A stretch of 64,000 bases of DNA from Mesorhizobium caraganae (GCF_016836705.1 NZ_JAFCGY010000002.1:310001-374000), one strand, 5' to 3'. Numbered from the stretch's first letter, positions 18,434 to 27,903 are shown. The notes: a model not told the origin generated them from the sequence alone. Numbers and translations: made by a program.

Positions 18434-19015
18434 ATGACGCCATCGCCTGCGATCGACAAACGCCAGCACGTCGTCGAAACAGCCTACTCCCTGTTCAAGC
18501 GCGCCGGCTTCCATGCCACCGGCATCGACCGCATCATTGCCGAGGCCGATGTGGCGAAGATGACGATGTATCGCCACTTTCCGAGCAAGGACGAACTGAT
18601 CGTCGAGGTGCTCGACTACCGCGCCCGCCGTTTCGAGCGTCAGCTCGACCAGCTTGCGCAAGAGGTCGCCACGCCGGAGCGCAAGATCGGAAAAATCTTC
18701 GACTGGCACGAGCGCTGGTTCGGCAGTCCTGATTTCCACGGCTGCCTGTTCGCGCATGCACTGGCCGAGTTCGGCGATCCCACCCATCCGGTGTTCCAGG
18801 CCGTCATCAGGCAGAAGAACGGCCTCAAGCGGCGCATGCAGGCGATCCTCGAGGCGGTGATGCCACCGAAGCAGGCTGAGGGTGCTGCGGCGGCGCTGCT
18901 GATGCTGATCGAGGGCGCGACACTGATGGCGCAGATGGGTGAGGCCGACGCCGCCATCGATAGCGCCCGCAAGGCGGCCGATGCCGTCATAGCCAGCGCG
19001 CGTATAGCGCAATGA
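18434..19015 (+). CDS. TetR-family transcriptional repressor
   Basis: 193 aa, ATG with GGTGGAAG upstream. The N-terminal helix-turn-helix is clear: FKRAGFHATGIDRIIAEADV then KMTMYRHFPSKDELIVEVLD at residues ~17-58, the usual TetR layout. The ligand-binding domain has no diagnostic residues for me. The start lies just downstream of the palindrome at 18399-18418, and the stop overlaps the ATG of the DMT exporter by four bases, so one repressor and one efflux gene form a unit. Confidence 0.92.
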   Translation: MTPSPAIDKRQHVVETAYSLFKRAGFHATGIDRIIAEADVAKMTMYRHFPSKDELIVEVLDYRARRFERQLDQLAQEVATPERKIGKIFDWHERWFGSPDFHGCLFAHALAEFGDPTHPVFQAVIRQKNGLKRRMQAILEAVMPPKQAEGAAAALLMLIEGATLMAQMGEADAAIDSARKAADAVIASARIAQ

Positions 19016-19848
19016 GCGCGACGGTCATTGCGCTCGCGCTGTTCGCGGCCATTCTGCACGCCGGCTGGAACGCCTTCCTGCGGACCGGAGCCGACAGGCT
19101 ATGGACGGTCACCGTCATGAGCTTTTCGAGCACGCTCATCGCCATTCCAATGGCGCTTTACCATGCGCTTCCCGCGACCGGCGCCTGGCCCTATGTCGCG
19201 TTCTCGGCCGGCCTCCAGGTCGGCTACAGCGTGTTCCTGGTCGCCGCCTACCGCTATGGCGAACTGGGGCAGGTCTATCCGATCGTGCGCGGCAGCGTGC
19301 CGCTGCTGGTTACACTCGGCGGTTTCGTGCTGGCCGGCCAGCAACTCACAATGCCCGAGATCGTCGGCGTCACGCTGGTCGCCTGCGGCATCATGGGCCT
19401 GTCGCTCGGCAGGGGCAGGGCATCGACAACCTCGATCCTTTACGCGCTGGCGACCGGCGCGATCATCGCCGCCTACGCGACGGTCGACGCCATCGGCGTG
19501 CGCGTGGCGGGCGACAGCGGCGCCTACACCGCCTGGGTGCTGCTGATCTACGGCGCCTTGCTGCCGGCGACCTTCATCGTCCTGCGCGGCAGGCTCGTCG
19601 TCAACTTCAGCGCGCCCGAAACCCGTAAGGCTCTCGCCGGTGGCTTGTTCGCGCTGCTTGCCTATGCCGTCGTGGTCGCCGCTTTCGCACTCGGCCCGGC
19701 CGGCCCCATCACCGCCATCCGCGAAACCAGCGTTGTCTTTGCCGCCTTCATCGGTCGGCTCTTCCTCGGCGAGCAACTGACACCGCGGCGCGTCGGCGCC
19801 TGCGCCGTCGTCGCGCTTGGCGCCATCTGCCTCGGCTATCAGGCGTGA
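19012..19848 (+). CDS. EamA/DMT-family transporter
   Basis: 278 aa with about ten hydrophobic helices in two EamA repeats (residues ~5-135 and ~145-277), for example LYALATGAIIAAYATVDAIG and LGAICLGYQA at the end. Inner-membrane small-molecule exporter; substrate unknown. ATGA overlap with the tetR stop shows translational coupling, so it is probably induced by the compound that binds the repressor. Confidence 0.9.
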   Translation: MSATVIALALFAAILHAGWNAFLRTGADRLWTVTVMSFSSTLIAIPMALYHALPATGAWPYVAFSAGLQVGYSVFLVAAYRYGELGQVYPIVRGSVPLLVTLGGFVLAGQQLTMPEIVGVTLVACGIMGLSLGRGRASTTSILYALATGAIIAAYATVDAIGVRVAGDSGAYTAWVLLIYGALLPATFIVLRGRLVVNFSAPETRKALAGGLFALLAYAVVVAAFALGPAGPITAIRETSVVFAAFIGRLFLGEQLTPRRVGACAVVALGAICLGYQA

Positions 19849-19879
19849 GCGGTGAGGGATCTCGATCGCGCTATTCTGT

Positions 19880-20506
19880 TCATGCGCTGCGGCCGGAACC
19901 CGACACATAAGCGCAGATCAGCTCGACGAGTTGCTTCTGCAGGTCCGGCGCATCGAGCATGTCGCGCCGCGCGGCATTGTGGATGACGCCCTCGACCGCC
20001 GAGGAGAGCACGCGGGCCACGGTCTCATTGTCCTTCCTGCGCCGGCGATACTGCGCTACCGCCGCAGTATAGTGGTCGAGATAGCGCGACTGAAACGAGG
20101 CATGAGCGGCGCGCGAGCCGCGATCGCCCGGCGCCTCGTCGAGCAGCACCTGATGCAGGGTCGGATGGATGCTGTGCGCATCGATCATGCCGCGCACCAG
20201 CTCCTGCGCGAATCGCTTGAGCGGCTTGTCGCCTTCTGCTGATTCGGCGATCACCGACAACACTTGATCGAAATGTCGCCGACGGATTGCCTCGACCAGC
20301 GACAGCTTGTCGGGAAAATATTGATAGAGCGAGCCGATGCTGACACCGGCGGCGTCGGCCACCTTGTTGGTGGTGAAGCCGGCCCAGCCGAGCGTGCTCA
20401 GAACGTGAGCGCCGGCTTCGATGATCGCCTCGACGGTTGCGCGCGAACGCGCCTGGCGCGGCTGCTTGCGCATGCGCGAGCGCGGCTTTGCAATGCGAGT
20501 AGACAT
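19880..20506 (-). CDS. TetR-family transcriptional regulator
   Basis: 208 aa from ATG 20506, chosen because GGAG lies five bases upstream (the frame could start at 20545). The basic tail PRSRMRKQPRQARSRATVEA leads into the helix-turn-helix LGWAGFTTNKVADAAGVSIG and SLYQYFPDKLSLVEAIRRRH. The C-terminal ligand domain has an AefR-like look. It is divergent from the DinB-family gene at 20569 across 62 bp, making that gene its likely target. Confidence 0.9.
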   Translation of the reverse strand: MSTRIAKPRSRMRKQPRQARSRATVEAIIEAGAHVLSTLGWAGFTTNKVADAAGVSIGSLYQYFPDKLSLVEAIRRRHFDQVLSVIAESAEGDKPLKRFAQELVRGMIDAHSIHPTLHQVLLDEAPGDRGSRAAHASFQSRYLDHYTAAVAQYRRRRKDNETVARVLSSAVEGVIHNAARRDMLDAPDLQKQLVELICAYVSGSGRSA

Positions 20507-20568
20507 GTCTGCTCCATCAGCCGAGAATATAGACAACATACTCACATTTTTCGGAAAGGATACAGACC

Positions 20569-21099
20569 ATGAGCGCGCGGGATCTGCTTCGCAGCCTCTT
20601 CGTCTATCAAGCTTGGGCCAATGGCGAATTGCTGGAGAAGCTCGCGAGCCTGGATCAGCAGAAGCACGCGAAGGAACGTCATGCTGCGGTCCGCCTCGTC
20701 AACCATAATCTCGTCGTGTCGAGAATATTCGCGGCGCATCTTTCCGGCACGCATCACGGCTACGCGTCAGACAACACCGAGGACACGCCGTCGCTCGATG
20801 AACTCAGCGCCGATGTCGCTGCGATGGATCGCTGGTATCTCGATTATCTCGAAGCCGTGTCGCCTAAACTTCTGTCACAGCCTGTGCCCTTCATCTTCAC
20901 CGACGGCGACAAGGCAATGATGTCGCGCCTGGAAATGCTGACCCATGTCGTCACCCACGGCGGCTACCATCGCGGCGAGATCGGGCGGATCCTGGTGCAG
21001 ATTGGCGTCACGCCGCCATGGGATACGTTTGCCGTCCACCTGCACCAGACCGAGCCTGCGCGTCGGCTGCAGATGATACGTGAGCCCGTTGGGGTGTAG
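20569..21099 (+). CDS. DinB-family metal-binding protein
   Basis: 176 aa four-helix-bundle protein. The start is YQAWANGELLEKL, and three candidate metal-binding histidines can be placed: His46 (VNHNLVV), His130 and His134 (VTHGGYHRGEIG), the usual DinB/YfiT triad. Family members act as thiol-dependent transferases (mycothiol, bacillithiol or glutathione) or have unknown roles. GGAAAGGA lies about ten bases before the ATG. It is divergent from a TetR gene, so probably under its control. Confidence 0.85.
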   Translation: MSARDLLRSLFVYQAWANGELLEKLASLDQQKHAKERHAAVRLVNHNLVVSRIFAAHLSGTHHGYASDNTEDTPSLDELSADVAAMDRWYLDYLEAVSPKLLSQPVPFIFTDGDKAMMSRLEMLTHVVTHGGYHRGEIGRILVQIGVTPPWDTFAVHLHQTEPARRLQMIREPVGV

Positions 21100-21681
21100 A
21101 GCTGCAAGCCTTGGATTCCAAGGGGTGCGAGGCTTCGCAGGATAAGGATCGCCGCGATCCTTGGCGCCCCTTTACCCGCCAGGAAAACTCCCCGCACCGA
21201 GGCTGGGCAGGTCCCTTTTCCTGGCGGAGATGTTAGGCAGAACAGAGCGGGCGCTGCTCCTTCAAATACTGCCTTTCATCGCGTCAGGCCGATCTCAAAT
21301 TATATACGAGCAAAAAGCTCGCATTTAATTTCGTGCTGTTTTTCTTATCGTCTGAATGAAGCAAGATCAGTCTATGCGATACGATGGTTTTTTGTGATCT
21401 GCCAAGCTACCGATGACCACGCGGGATCGACGCCGCCGCAAGAGACTGTGAGCTTGACGAGAAGATCGCATGAGTCGCAACGCTCAGAAATTCTTCTGCA
21501 AAAGTTCGCTGTGACGCGCGAAGAATCTTTGCCGCTTTCGCTGTCGATCATCGCGGACATGCTCTCGGTGTAACCGAAATTTAATCTGCGTAATGCTTCG
21601 CTGGCTAGACACGCGCGAGTCAGATATGCATAGGCTCGCCGGGTCACTAACGGCCAACGGCACAAACGCAAGGGGCATCGC
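21100..21681. other. gene-free region with three consecutive inverted repeats
   Basis: No credible gene. The first 130 bases can fold into three stems in a row: CCTTGGA/TCCAAGG (21109-21123), AAGGATCG/CGATCCTT (21144-21162) and CCGCCAGGAAAA/TTTTCCTGGCGG (21176-21187 with 21216-21227). None is followed by a T-run. The rest (21230-21681) is AT-richer and should hold the promoter of the basic protein at 21682. Confidence 0.55.
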
Positions 21682-22086
21682 ATGGCTAAGACGTCATCCA
21701 AAGCGCCGGCATCCAAGGCACCGGCAAAGAAAGCACCAGTAAAGGCAGTGGCGGCGAAAGCGGCAACTGCAGTGAAGAAGGCAGCACCTGCTGCCAAGCC
21801 GAAGGCGGCAGCGCCCAAGGCAAAAGCGGCACCGGCCAAGAAGCCGGCTGCGAAGGCTGCGGCGAAACCCGCAGTGAAGAAGGCAGCACCGGCCAAGGCC
21901 AAGGCTGCACCGGCAAAGAAGGCGGCACCTGCCAAGAAGCCGGCTGCCAAGGCTGCGGCGAAACCCGCCGCGAAGAAGGCACCTGCCAAGGCTCCGGCCA
22001 AGGCCGCCGCTGCGAAGTCTACCGCAGCCGTGAAGAAAGCAGCGCCTGCCAAGAAGGCAGCGCCTGCGAAGGCCGCGAAAAAGTAA
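21682..22086 (+). CDS. histone H1-like Lys/Ala/Pro-rich DNA-binding protein
   Basis: 134 aa made almost wholly of Ala, Lys and Pro in degenerate repeats such as KKAAPAKKPAAKAAAKPAAK, with no globular domain. This composition matches histone-H1 C-terminal-like proteins found in many bacteria, which bind DNA non-specifically and compact the nucleoid. The repeats at DNA level are also near-identical, so the length may vary between strains. The complementary-strand frame is a repetitive shadow. A terminator-like stem-loop follows at 22213-22257. Confidence 0.85.
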   Translation: MAKTSSKAPASKAPAKKAPVKAVAAKAATAVKKAAPAAKPKAAAPKAKAAPAKKPAAKAAAKPAVKKAAPAKAKAAPAKKAAPAKKPAAKAAAKPAAKKAPAKAPAKAAAAKSTAAVKKAAPAKKAAPAKAAKK

Positions 22087-22212
22087 TCGCGTTTCTTCGC
22101 GCGCCGGGGACGATGCCGGGACATATGAGGGCGGGCGCCTTGGATACGCCGCGCCCTCCGTCCTGGTGTTAAGGCGCACGAACAGAGGGGCGAACGTAAT
22201 CTATCTTTCGCA

Positions 22213-22257
22213 GCTCCCAGGACTTCGCCTCACGGCGAAGTCCGGTGGGGCTTTTTT
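22213..22257 (+). terminator. intrinsic terminator
   Basis: Perfect 10 bp stem GGACTTCGCC (22220-22229) / GGCGAAGTCC (22234-22243), extended outward with a bulge by CCCA/TGGG, then TTTTTT at 22252-22257. It probably ends the transcript of the basic protein gene. Confidence 0.75.
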
Positions 22258-22384
22258 GTTGCCCTGAGCAGACCGCCTGGCTCTCAATATACCGGTTCCT
22301 CTGGCGGTCAGTTTTTCTTCTGCTGGCATTTGCCTGTAGACGTCGATCGGTAGAAGCTCACTGTCTGCAAACAGGGAACCGATC

Positions 22385-22981
22385 ATGCCGAAGCTGCTCT
22401 ACTCGTCCTCATCCCCTTACAGCTCCAAGGTGCGCATGGCGGCACTCTATGCCGGCATTGCTGTTGACCTGGTGCCAATCAAGACCGAGGACAAGCCGGC
22501 CGAATTGATATCGGCCAATCCGCTCGGCAAGATTCCGGTGCTGGTGCTCGACGACGGCCGCTCGATCCACGACAGCCGCGCCATCACCCAGCACCTCAAC
22601 CGCGCATCGAAGAATCTGCTGTTGCCGCGCAATGCCGACAAGCGGCTCGAAGCCGAAGTGCTGGAAGCGCTGGCCGACGGTATCTGCGACTGCGCGCTGT
22701 CGATGGTTTATGAGCGGCGCACGCGGCCCGACGAGATGGTCTATCAGCCCTGGCTCGATCGCCAGTGGACGAAGATCACCGCCGCACTCGACCTCCTCAA
22801 CGCCAATCCGCCGAAACTGCCGAAGAAGATCACGCTCGGCCAGCTGGCGCTGCGCGCCTGCCTTGGCTATCTCTCGCTGCGCTTCGCCGGCAAATGGGAA
22901 AAGGGCCGCGGCCGGCTGACCCGCTGGGCTGCGCGCTTCGACGACAAGTTTCCGGAGCTGAGGGTGGCTGTGCCGGCGTGA
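22385..22981 (+). CDS. glutathione S-transferase family protein
   Basis: 198 aa. The thioredoxin-fold N-terminus carries LYSSSSPYSSKVRMAALYAG with a possible catalytic Ser, then ANPLGKIPVLVLDDGRSIHD with the cis-Pro and the glutathione-binding SRAI stretch. The all-helical C-terminal domain follows. Cytosolic, probably detoxification or glutathione-dependent metabolism. It converges on the porin gene with a shared bidirectional terminator at 22992-23022. Confidence 0.9.
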   Translation: MPKLLYSSSSPYSSKVRMAALYAGIAVDLVPIKTEDKPAELISANPLGKIPVLVLDDGRSIHDSRAITQHLNRASKNLLLPRNADKRLEAEVLEALADGICDCALSMVYERRTRPDEMVYQPWLDRQWTKITAALDLLNANPPKLPKKITLGQLALRACLGYLSLRFAGKWEKGRGRLTRWAARFDDKFPELRVAVPA

Positions 22982-22991
22982 CTGGCGAAAC

Positions 22992-23022
22992 AAAAAAAGC
23001 CGGGCGCGAGGCCCGGCTTTCT
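22992..23022. terminator. bidirectional intrinsic terminator
   Basis: Stem AAAGCCGGGC (22996-23005) / GCCCGGCTTT (23011-23020) with a 5-base loop. A-run on the left and T-run on the right let it serve both the GST gene (rightward) and the porin gene (leftward). Confidence 0.85.
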
Positions 23023-23044
23023 TGTGTCGTGGCTTGAACGACAA

Positions 23045-23695
23045 TTAGAACTTCATACCGACGCCGAAGGTGACGCGGTTGTCGCTTTCCTTGACCTTGG
23101 TGCCGACACTGTCGAAGCTCTTGGAACCGAAGTCGGTGTAGCGGTACTCGACACGGCCGAACACATTGTCGGTGATCTTGATGTCGGTGCCGACGCCGGC
23201 CGTCCAGCCAAGCATGGTGTTGCTGTCGCTGTCGCCCGGAACCGAGATCTTCTGGTTCTTCAGGGCGCCACCGCCGGTGCCATAGAGCAGGATTTCGGGG
23301 GTCACAGCATAGCCCAGACGGGCGCGCAGCGAGCCTTCGAAGCCGCCCTTGGAATTGACGCCGCCGCTGTCACCCTTGACGCCGTTGTAGCCGAGATCGG
23401 CTTCAGCACCGTACACGAAGTTCTCTTGCTGCCACTGATAGCCGCCGAAAACGCCGCCGACAAAGCCCTTGGTCTTGATGTCGGGACCGCCGTCGTGGAC
23501 CTTGGCATGACCGCTGAAGCCGTAGCCGGCGCTGATACCGGCGTAGGGGCCGGCCCAGGAAGCGACGGGGAGTTCGGCAACCGGGGCAGGTGCCGGGGGC
23601 TCTTCCGAGACGACGTCAGCGGCAAAAGCAGTACCGCTGAGGGCGAAGAGCCCGAGCGCGACCGCGATTGGCGCGAATTTGAGATTGGCTTGCAT
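23045..23695 (-). CDS. Omp25/31-like outer-membrane beta-barrel protein
   Basis: 216 aa with a signal peptide (cleavage after residues ~24-25, TAFA/AD). After a proline-rich linker (EEPPAPAPVAELPV) comes a barrel: WAGPYAGISAGYGF, VFGGYQWQQENFVYGAEADL, SLRARLGYAVTPEILLYGTG, and the C-terminal NRVTFGVGMKF ending in the Phe needed for outer-membrane insertion. AAGGAG lies nine bases upstream of the ATG. Porin-like structural proteins of this kind are abundant in Rhizobiales envelopes. Confidence 0.93.
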   Translation of the reverse strand: MQANLKFAPIAVALGLFALSGTAFAADVVSEEPPAPAPVAELPVASWAGPYAGISAGYGFSGHAKVHDGGPDIKTKGFVGGVFGGYQWQQENFVYGAEADLGYNGVKGDSGGVNSKGGFEGSLRARLGYAVTPEILLYGTGGGALKNQKISVPGDSDSNTMLGWTAGVGTDIKITDNVFGRVEYRYTDFGSKSFDSVGTKVKESDNRVTFGVGMKF

Positions 23696-24107
23696 TGTTG
23701 TTTACTCCTTAAGCCACAAGACACGTAGGCTTGTTTGTTTTGAACGCCATCAACCCGTCCGGGGGATGAAACGGATCTGGCACTCAACGGTTCCGAATGT
23801 CGTGTCAAAATGCGGCGGCAGCGAACCTGAAACTGGGTCATTCCCCGGCGCGAATGAGGCCGAAGCTTGACGTTGCATCTTCGCAACAGCGAAATGTCAG
23901 CACGCTTGCGGTGCTGCACTGCACTCGGCTTGGTGCAAGGAGTCCAGCGTCCTATATTGCGGTCCTGCGGCCCGAATCCGGGACGGGTCATAGTGCTGAA
24001 AAAGCCGTTTCGCCACATTCCTGCCCCAGGTGGAAACGGCATTTAACCCCTGGACGCGTCACAATGTGCCGGCTAGCGGAATTGGGGCGCAGATTGAGGA
24101 TTGACAG
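23696..24107. other. gene-free intergenic region
   Basis: About 410 bases between the divergent porin and SDR genes. It should hold both promoters. I see no gene, RNA or strong repeat in it. Confidence 0.5.
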
Positions 24108-24872
24108 ATGATCGAAGCCACAGGTGTGGCGCTGGTGACGGGTGGGGCAAAGCGGATCGGCAAGGCGATCGTCGAGGACCTGGCCGCGCATGGCTTTGCC
24201 GTCGCCATCCATGCCAACCGCTCGGGCGCCGAGGCTGACGCGCTCGCCGCGCGCATCAAGGGCGCGGGCGGCCGCGCCGCCGTGGTTGCCGCCGACCTGA
24301 CCGACATGGCCGCCGTTGGCGATCTCGTCGGCCGCGCCGAGGCAGCGCTCGGCCCGGTCACGCTTCTGGTCAACAATGCCTCGCTGTTCGTCGACGACAG
24401 CGTCGAGGACTTCGACTGGACCGCGTGGGACCGCCACTTCGCCATCCATGTGAAGACGCCGGCGCTGCTGGCACGGAACTTTGCCCGTGCCTTGCCGCAA
24501 GGGCAGGAGGGGCTGATCGTCAACATCATCGACCAGCGCGTCTGGCGGCCGACGCCGCGCTATTTCTCCTACGCGCTGTCGAAGTCGGCCTTGTGGACGC
24601 AGACTGAGATGCTGGCGCAGGCGCTCGGCCCGCGCATCCGCGTCAACGCCATCGGCCCCGGCCCGACCCTGAAGAATGCGCGCCAGGAAGATCACGATTT
24701 CGACAAGCAGGTCGACGGCCTGATCCTGAAGCGCGGCCCGCAACTGGCCGAATTCGGCGCCACCATCCGCTATCTCTGGGAGGCGCGCTCGGTGACCGGC
24801 CAGATGATTGCGCTCGACGGCGGCCAGCATCTTGCATGGCAGACGCCGGATGTGACAGGCATGGTGGAATGA
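24108..24872 (+). CDS. SDR-family reductase, pteridine-reductase (PTR1/FolM)-like
   Basis: 254 aa. TGGAKRIG at 11-18 binds the cofactor in the style of pteridine reductases, and NNAS is at 89-92. The active site is not the usual Ser-Tyr-Lys: an Asp (D142 in NIIDQR) sits 13 residues before Tyr155, with Lys159 four further on. This is the Asp-Tyr-Lys spacing of PTR1. A role in reducing dihydropterin/dihydrofolate-type substrates is therefore likely. The stop overlaps the uvrC start (ATGA). Confidence 0.85.
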   Translation: MIEATGVALVTGGAKRIGKAIVEDLAAHGFAVAIHANRSGAEADALAARIKGAGGRAAVVAADLTDMAAVGDLVGRAEAALGPVTLLVNNASLFVDDSVEDFDWTAWDRHFAIHVKTPALLARNFARALPQGQEGLIVNIIDQRVWRPTPRYFSYALSKSALWTQTEMLAQALGPRIRVNAIGPGPTLKNARQEDHDFDKQVDGLILKRGPQLAEFGATIRYLWEARSVTGQMIALDGGQHLAWQTPDVTGMVE

Positions 24873-26947
24873 GTCCCGCAGACCAGAAACACAAGACGCG
24901 TGCCGGCGCCGCTGACGATATGCCGCCCGACATCGACCTTGAGGACGAGGCGGCCGAGGAGATCGTCGAGCCCGAGGCCGCCGGCCCCGATGTCGCCTTC
25001 ACCGCGATCGACTGGGCGCCGCATGCCGGCGACGCCGACGGCATGGTCGGCGCCGAGGTCATCCAGACGCTGGTCAAGCGGCTGCCCAATGCGCCCGGCG
25101 TCTACCGCATGATGAACGCCGCCGGCGACGTGCTTTATGTCGGCAAGGCGCGCAGCCTGAAGAAGCGGGTGACCAACTACGCGCAAGGCCGGTTCCACAC
25201 CGCCCGCATCGGCCGCATGGTGCGCGAAACGGCGACGATGGAGTTCGTCGTCACCCGCACCGAGATCGAAGCGCTGCTGCTCGAAGCCAATCTTATCAAG
25301 CGCTTGCGGCCGCGATTCAATGTGTTGATGCGGGACGACAAATCGTTCCCTTACATCCTGTTGACCGGCGATCATGTCTCGCCCGGTATCTACAAGCATC
25401 GCGGTGCGCGCTCGCGCAAAGGCGACTATTTCGGCCCGTTTGCCTCCGCCGGCGCCGTCGGACGCACCATCAATTCGCTGCAGCGCGCCTTCCTGCTCCG
25501 GAGTTGCACCAACTCCTTCTACGAGAACCGCACCCGGCCGTGCCTGCTCTACCAGATCAAGCGCTGTGCCGGTCCTTGCACCGGCGAGATATCGCACAGT
25601 GACTATGCCGAGCTTGTCGCCGAGGCGAAGGATTTTCTGTCCGGCCGCAGCCAGAAGGTGAAGACCGAGATATCTGAAGCCATGCAACAGGCGTCCCAGG
25701 AGCTCGATTTCGAGCGCGCCGCCATCTATCGCGACCGGCTAGCGGCGCTGTCGCATGTGCAGAGCCATCAGGGCATCAACCCGGCAACGGTCGACGAGGC
25801 CGATGTCTTCGCCATCCACCAGGAGGGCGGCCAGGTCTGCATCCAGGTGTTCTTCTTCCGCACCGGCCAGAACTGGGGCAATCGCGCCTATTTCCCCAAG
25901 GCCGATCCGGCGCTGGAGGGGGCGGAAGTGCTGGGCTCGTTCCTGGCGCAGTTCTATGACGACAAGCCGACGCCGCGGAACATTCTTCTGTCGCGAGCCG
26001 TCCAGGATCAGGAACTGCTGGCCGAGGCGCTTTCCACCCGCGCCGGCCGCAAAGTGTCGATCTCGGTGCCGCAGCGCGGCGAGAAGAGGGATTTGACCGA
26101 CAACGCGCTGCAAAATGCCCGCGAGGCGCTCGGCCGCCGGCTGGCCGAAACCTCGACGCAAGGCAGGCTGCTCGCCGGTTTTGCCGAGACCTTCGGCCTG
26201 CCGAAGCCGCCCGTGCGCATCGAGGTCTACGACAACTCGCACATTATGGGCACCAACGCCGTCGGCGCCATGGTGGTGGCCGGGCCGGAAGGTTTCGTGA
26301 AGAACCAGTACCGGAAATTCAACATCCGCTCGCCCGAGATCACCCCCGGCGACGACTTCGGCATGATGCGCGAGGTGATGGAGCGGCGTTTTTCAAGGCT
26401 GCTGAAGGAGCATGGCGATGTCGCTGTGGCCGACGATGCGGCCGCAGGCGAGGCGGCCGACGATATCGAGGACGACATTTCGGGCAGTTTCCCGGCCTGG
26501 CCCGACGTCATCCTGATCGATGGCGGCCAGGGCCAGATGAGTGCGGTGCGCAAGATCCTCGCCGATCTCGGCATCGAGGACCGCGTCGTCGCGATCGGCA
26601 TCGCCAAGGGCCAGGACCGCGATGCCGGCCGCGAGCGCTTCTTCGTCAAGGGCAGGGACTCTTTTTCGCTCCCCGTGCGTGACCCCGTGCTCTATTTCGT
26701 CCAGCGGCTGCGCGACGAGGTCCACCGCTTTGCCATCGGTTCGCACCGCGCGCGGCGCAAGAAGGAATTGGTCAAGAGCCCGCTGGACGAGATCGCCGGT
26801 ATCGGTCCCGGCCGCAAGCGCGCCTTGCTGCTGGCCTTCGGCACCGCCAAGGCGGTCAGCCGTGCGGCGGTCGAGGATCTGGTCAAGGTCGACGGCATTT
26901 CCGAGCAGGTGGCGAAACTGGTCTACAACCATTTCCACGAAAGCTGA
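24869..26947 (+). CDS. uvrC: excinuclease ABC subunit C
   Basis: 692 aa from ATG 24869, whose ATGA overlaps the SDR stop; an in-frame ATG at 24836 would overlap more. Nucleotide-excision repair nuclease. The GIY-YIG domain [21 protein letters not shown] with [15 protein letters not shown] follows a ~60-residue acidic extension. Then come the Cys-rich region with [15 protein letters not shown], a UVR motif ([18 protein letters not shown]), the RNase-H-like EndoV domain ([15 protein letters not shown]) and C-terminal HhH ([20 protein letters not shown]). An acidic insertion near ~530 is typical of rhizobial UvrC. Confidence 0.97.
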   Translation: MSPADQKHKTRAGAADDMPPDIDLEDEAAEEIVEPEAAGPDVAFTAIDWAPHAGDADGMVGAEVIQTLVKRLPNAPGVYRMMNAAGDVLYVGKARSLKKRVTNYAQGRFHTARIGRMVRETATMEFVVTRTEIEALLLEANLIKRLRPRFNVLMRDDKSFPYILLTGDHVSPGIYKHRGARSRKGDYFGPFASAGAVGRTINSLQRAFLLRSCTNSFYENRTRPCLLYQIKRCAGPCTGEISHSDYAELVAEAKDFLSGRSQKVKTEISEAMQQASQELDFERAAIYRDRLAALSHVQSHQGINPATVDEADVFAIHQEGGQVCIQVFFFRTGQNWGNRAYFPKADPALEGAEVLGSFLAQFYDDKPTPRNILLSRAVQDQELLAEALSTRAGRKVSISVPQRGEKRDLTDNALQNAREALGRRLAETSTQGRLLAGFAETFGLPKPPVRIEVYDNSHIMGTNAVGAMVVAGPEGFVKNQYRKFNIRSPEITPGDDFGMMREVMERRFSRLLKEHGDVAVADDAAAGEAADDIEDDISGSFPAWPDVILIDGGQGQMSAVRKILADLGIEDRVVAIGIAKGQDRDAGRERFFVKGRDSFSLPVRDPVLYFVQRLRDEVHRFAIGSHRARRKKELVKSPLDEIAGIGPGRKRALLLAFGTAKAVSRAAVEDLVKVDGISEQVAKLVYNHFHES

Positions 26948-27047
26948 CCGCCGGGGTGCTATTTTCGTCTGGCCAATCGAATCTCGGCTGTTGACCCCCT
27001 ACATCCGGTTCTGATTTGAGTACGCAGGCAGAAAGAGTCCCTCCGAT

Positions 27048-27644
27048 ATGGCCAAGCGCGCGTTCAACCTGCCCAACATGCTCACCTACGCCCGCATCGT
27101 CGCGGTGCCGCTGGTGGTGCTGTGCTTTTTTCTCGAAGGGCATCTGAAATCGAGCGACTTCGCCCGCTGGTCGGCGCTGATCATCTTCCTGCTGGCCTCT
27201 ATCACCGATTATCTCGATGGCTATCTGGCGCGCGCCTGGCAGCAGACCTCCAACATCGGCAAGATGCTCGATCCGATAGCCGACAAACTGCTGGTCGCCA
27301 CCTGCCTGCTGCTCTTGGCCGCCGACACCGACCGCCACGCCGGCATCGCCGGCTGGTCGCTGTGGGCGGCGATCATCATCCTGTGCCGCGAGATCCTGGT
27401 CTCGGGCCTGCGCGAATATCTGGCGGCGCTGAAGGTCTCGGTGCCGGTGACCCAGCTCGCCAAATGGAAGACCGCCATCCAGATGGTCGCCATCGCCTTC
27501 CTGCTTGCCGGCCCTGCCGGCGACAAGATCTTCCCGCTGACCACGCAGACCGGGCTGGTGCTGCTGTGGATCGCCGCACTGGTCACGCTCTACACTGGTT
27601 ACGACTATTTCCGCGCCGGCCTCAAGCACATCATGGACGAGTGA
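27048..27644 (+). CDS. pgsA: CDP-diacylglycerol-glycerol-3-phosphate 3-phosphatidyltransferase
   Basis: 198 aa membrane enzyme of phosphatidylglycerol synthesis. The CDP-alcohol motif is complete: DYLDGYLARAWQQTSNIGKM then LDPIAD (D-G-x2-A-R-x8-G-x3-D-x3-D). About six hydrophobic helices. It stands between uvrC and moaD in an order common in Rhizobiales, one base before moaD. A second CDP-alcohol enzyme lies at 58370-58927. Confidence 0.95.
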   Translation: MAKRAFNLPNMLTYARIVAVPLVVLCFFLEGHLKSSDFARWSALIIFLLASITDYLDGYLARAWQQTSNIGKMLDPIADKLLVATCLLLLAADTDRHAGIAGWSLWAAIIILCREILVSGLREYLAALKVSVPVTQLAKWKTAIQMVAIAFLLAGPAGDKIFPLTTQTGLVLLWIAALVTLYTGYDYFRAGLKHIMDE

Positions 27645-27645
27645 G

Positions 27646-27903
27646 ATGACCACGCGGCTCATCTATTTTGCGTGGGTGCGCGAACGGATCGGCAAGCCCG
27701 AGGAAGACGTCGAATTGCCCGCCGGCATCGAGACGGTGGCCGACCTCTTGCGCTGGCTGAAATCCCGTGGCGAGGAGTATGAGCACGCGCTGCAATATCC
27801 CGACGTGATCCGCGTCGCCATCAACCAGGAACATGTCGAGCATCGGGAAAAGGTCGCCGGCGCGCGCGAGATCGCGCTGTTTCCGCCGATGACCGGGGGC
27901 TGA
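27646..27903 (+). CDS. moaD: molybdopterin synthase small (sulfur-carrier) subunit
   Basis: 85 aa ubiquitin-fold protein ending in FPPMTGG, the C-terminal Gly-Gly that is thiocarboxylated. Together with MoaE it makes molybdopterin from precursor Z. One base separates it from pgsA and four from moaE, so it is in the same transcript. It supports the molybdopterin oxidoreductase encoded at 46405. Confidence 0.95.
   Translation: MTTRLIYFAWVRERIGKPEEDVELPAGIETVADLLRWLKSRGEEYEHALQYPDVIRVAINQEHVEHREKVAGAREIALFPPMTGG

Noticed and set aside
21372..22124. Long minus-strand frame of 250 codons across the basic-protein gene, rich in Ala, Gly and Phe
   Set aside because: It is the mirror image of the Lys/Ala/Pro-rich repeats on the plus strand; it has no ribosome site and no real domain.
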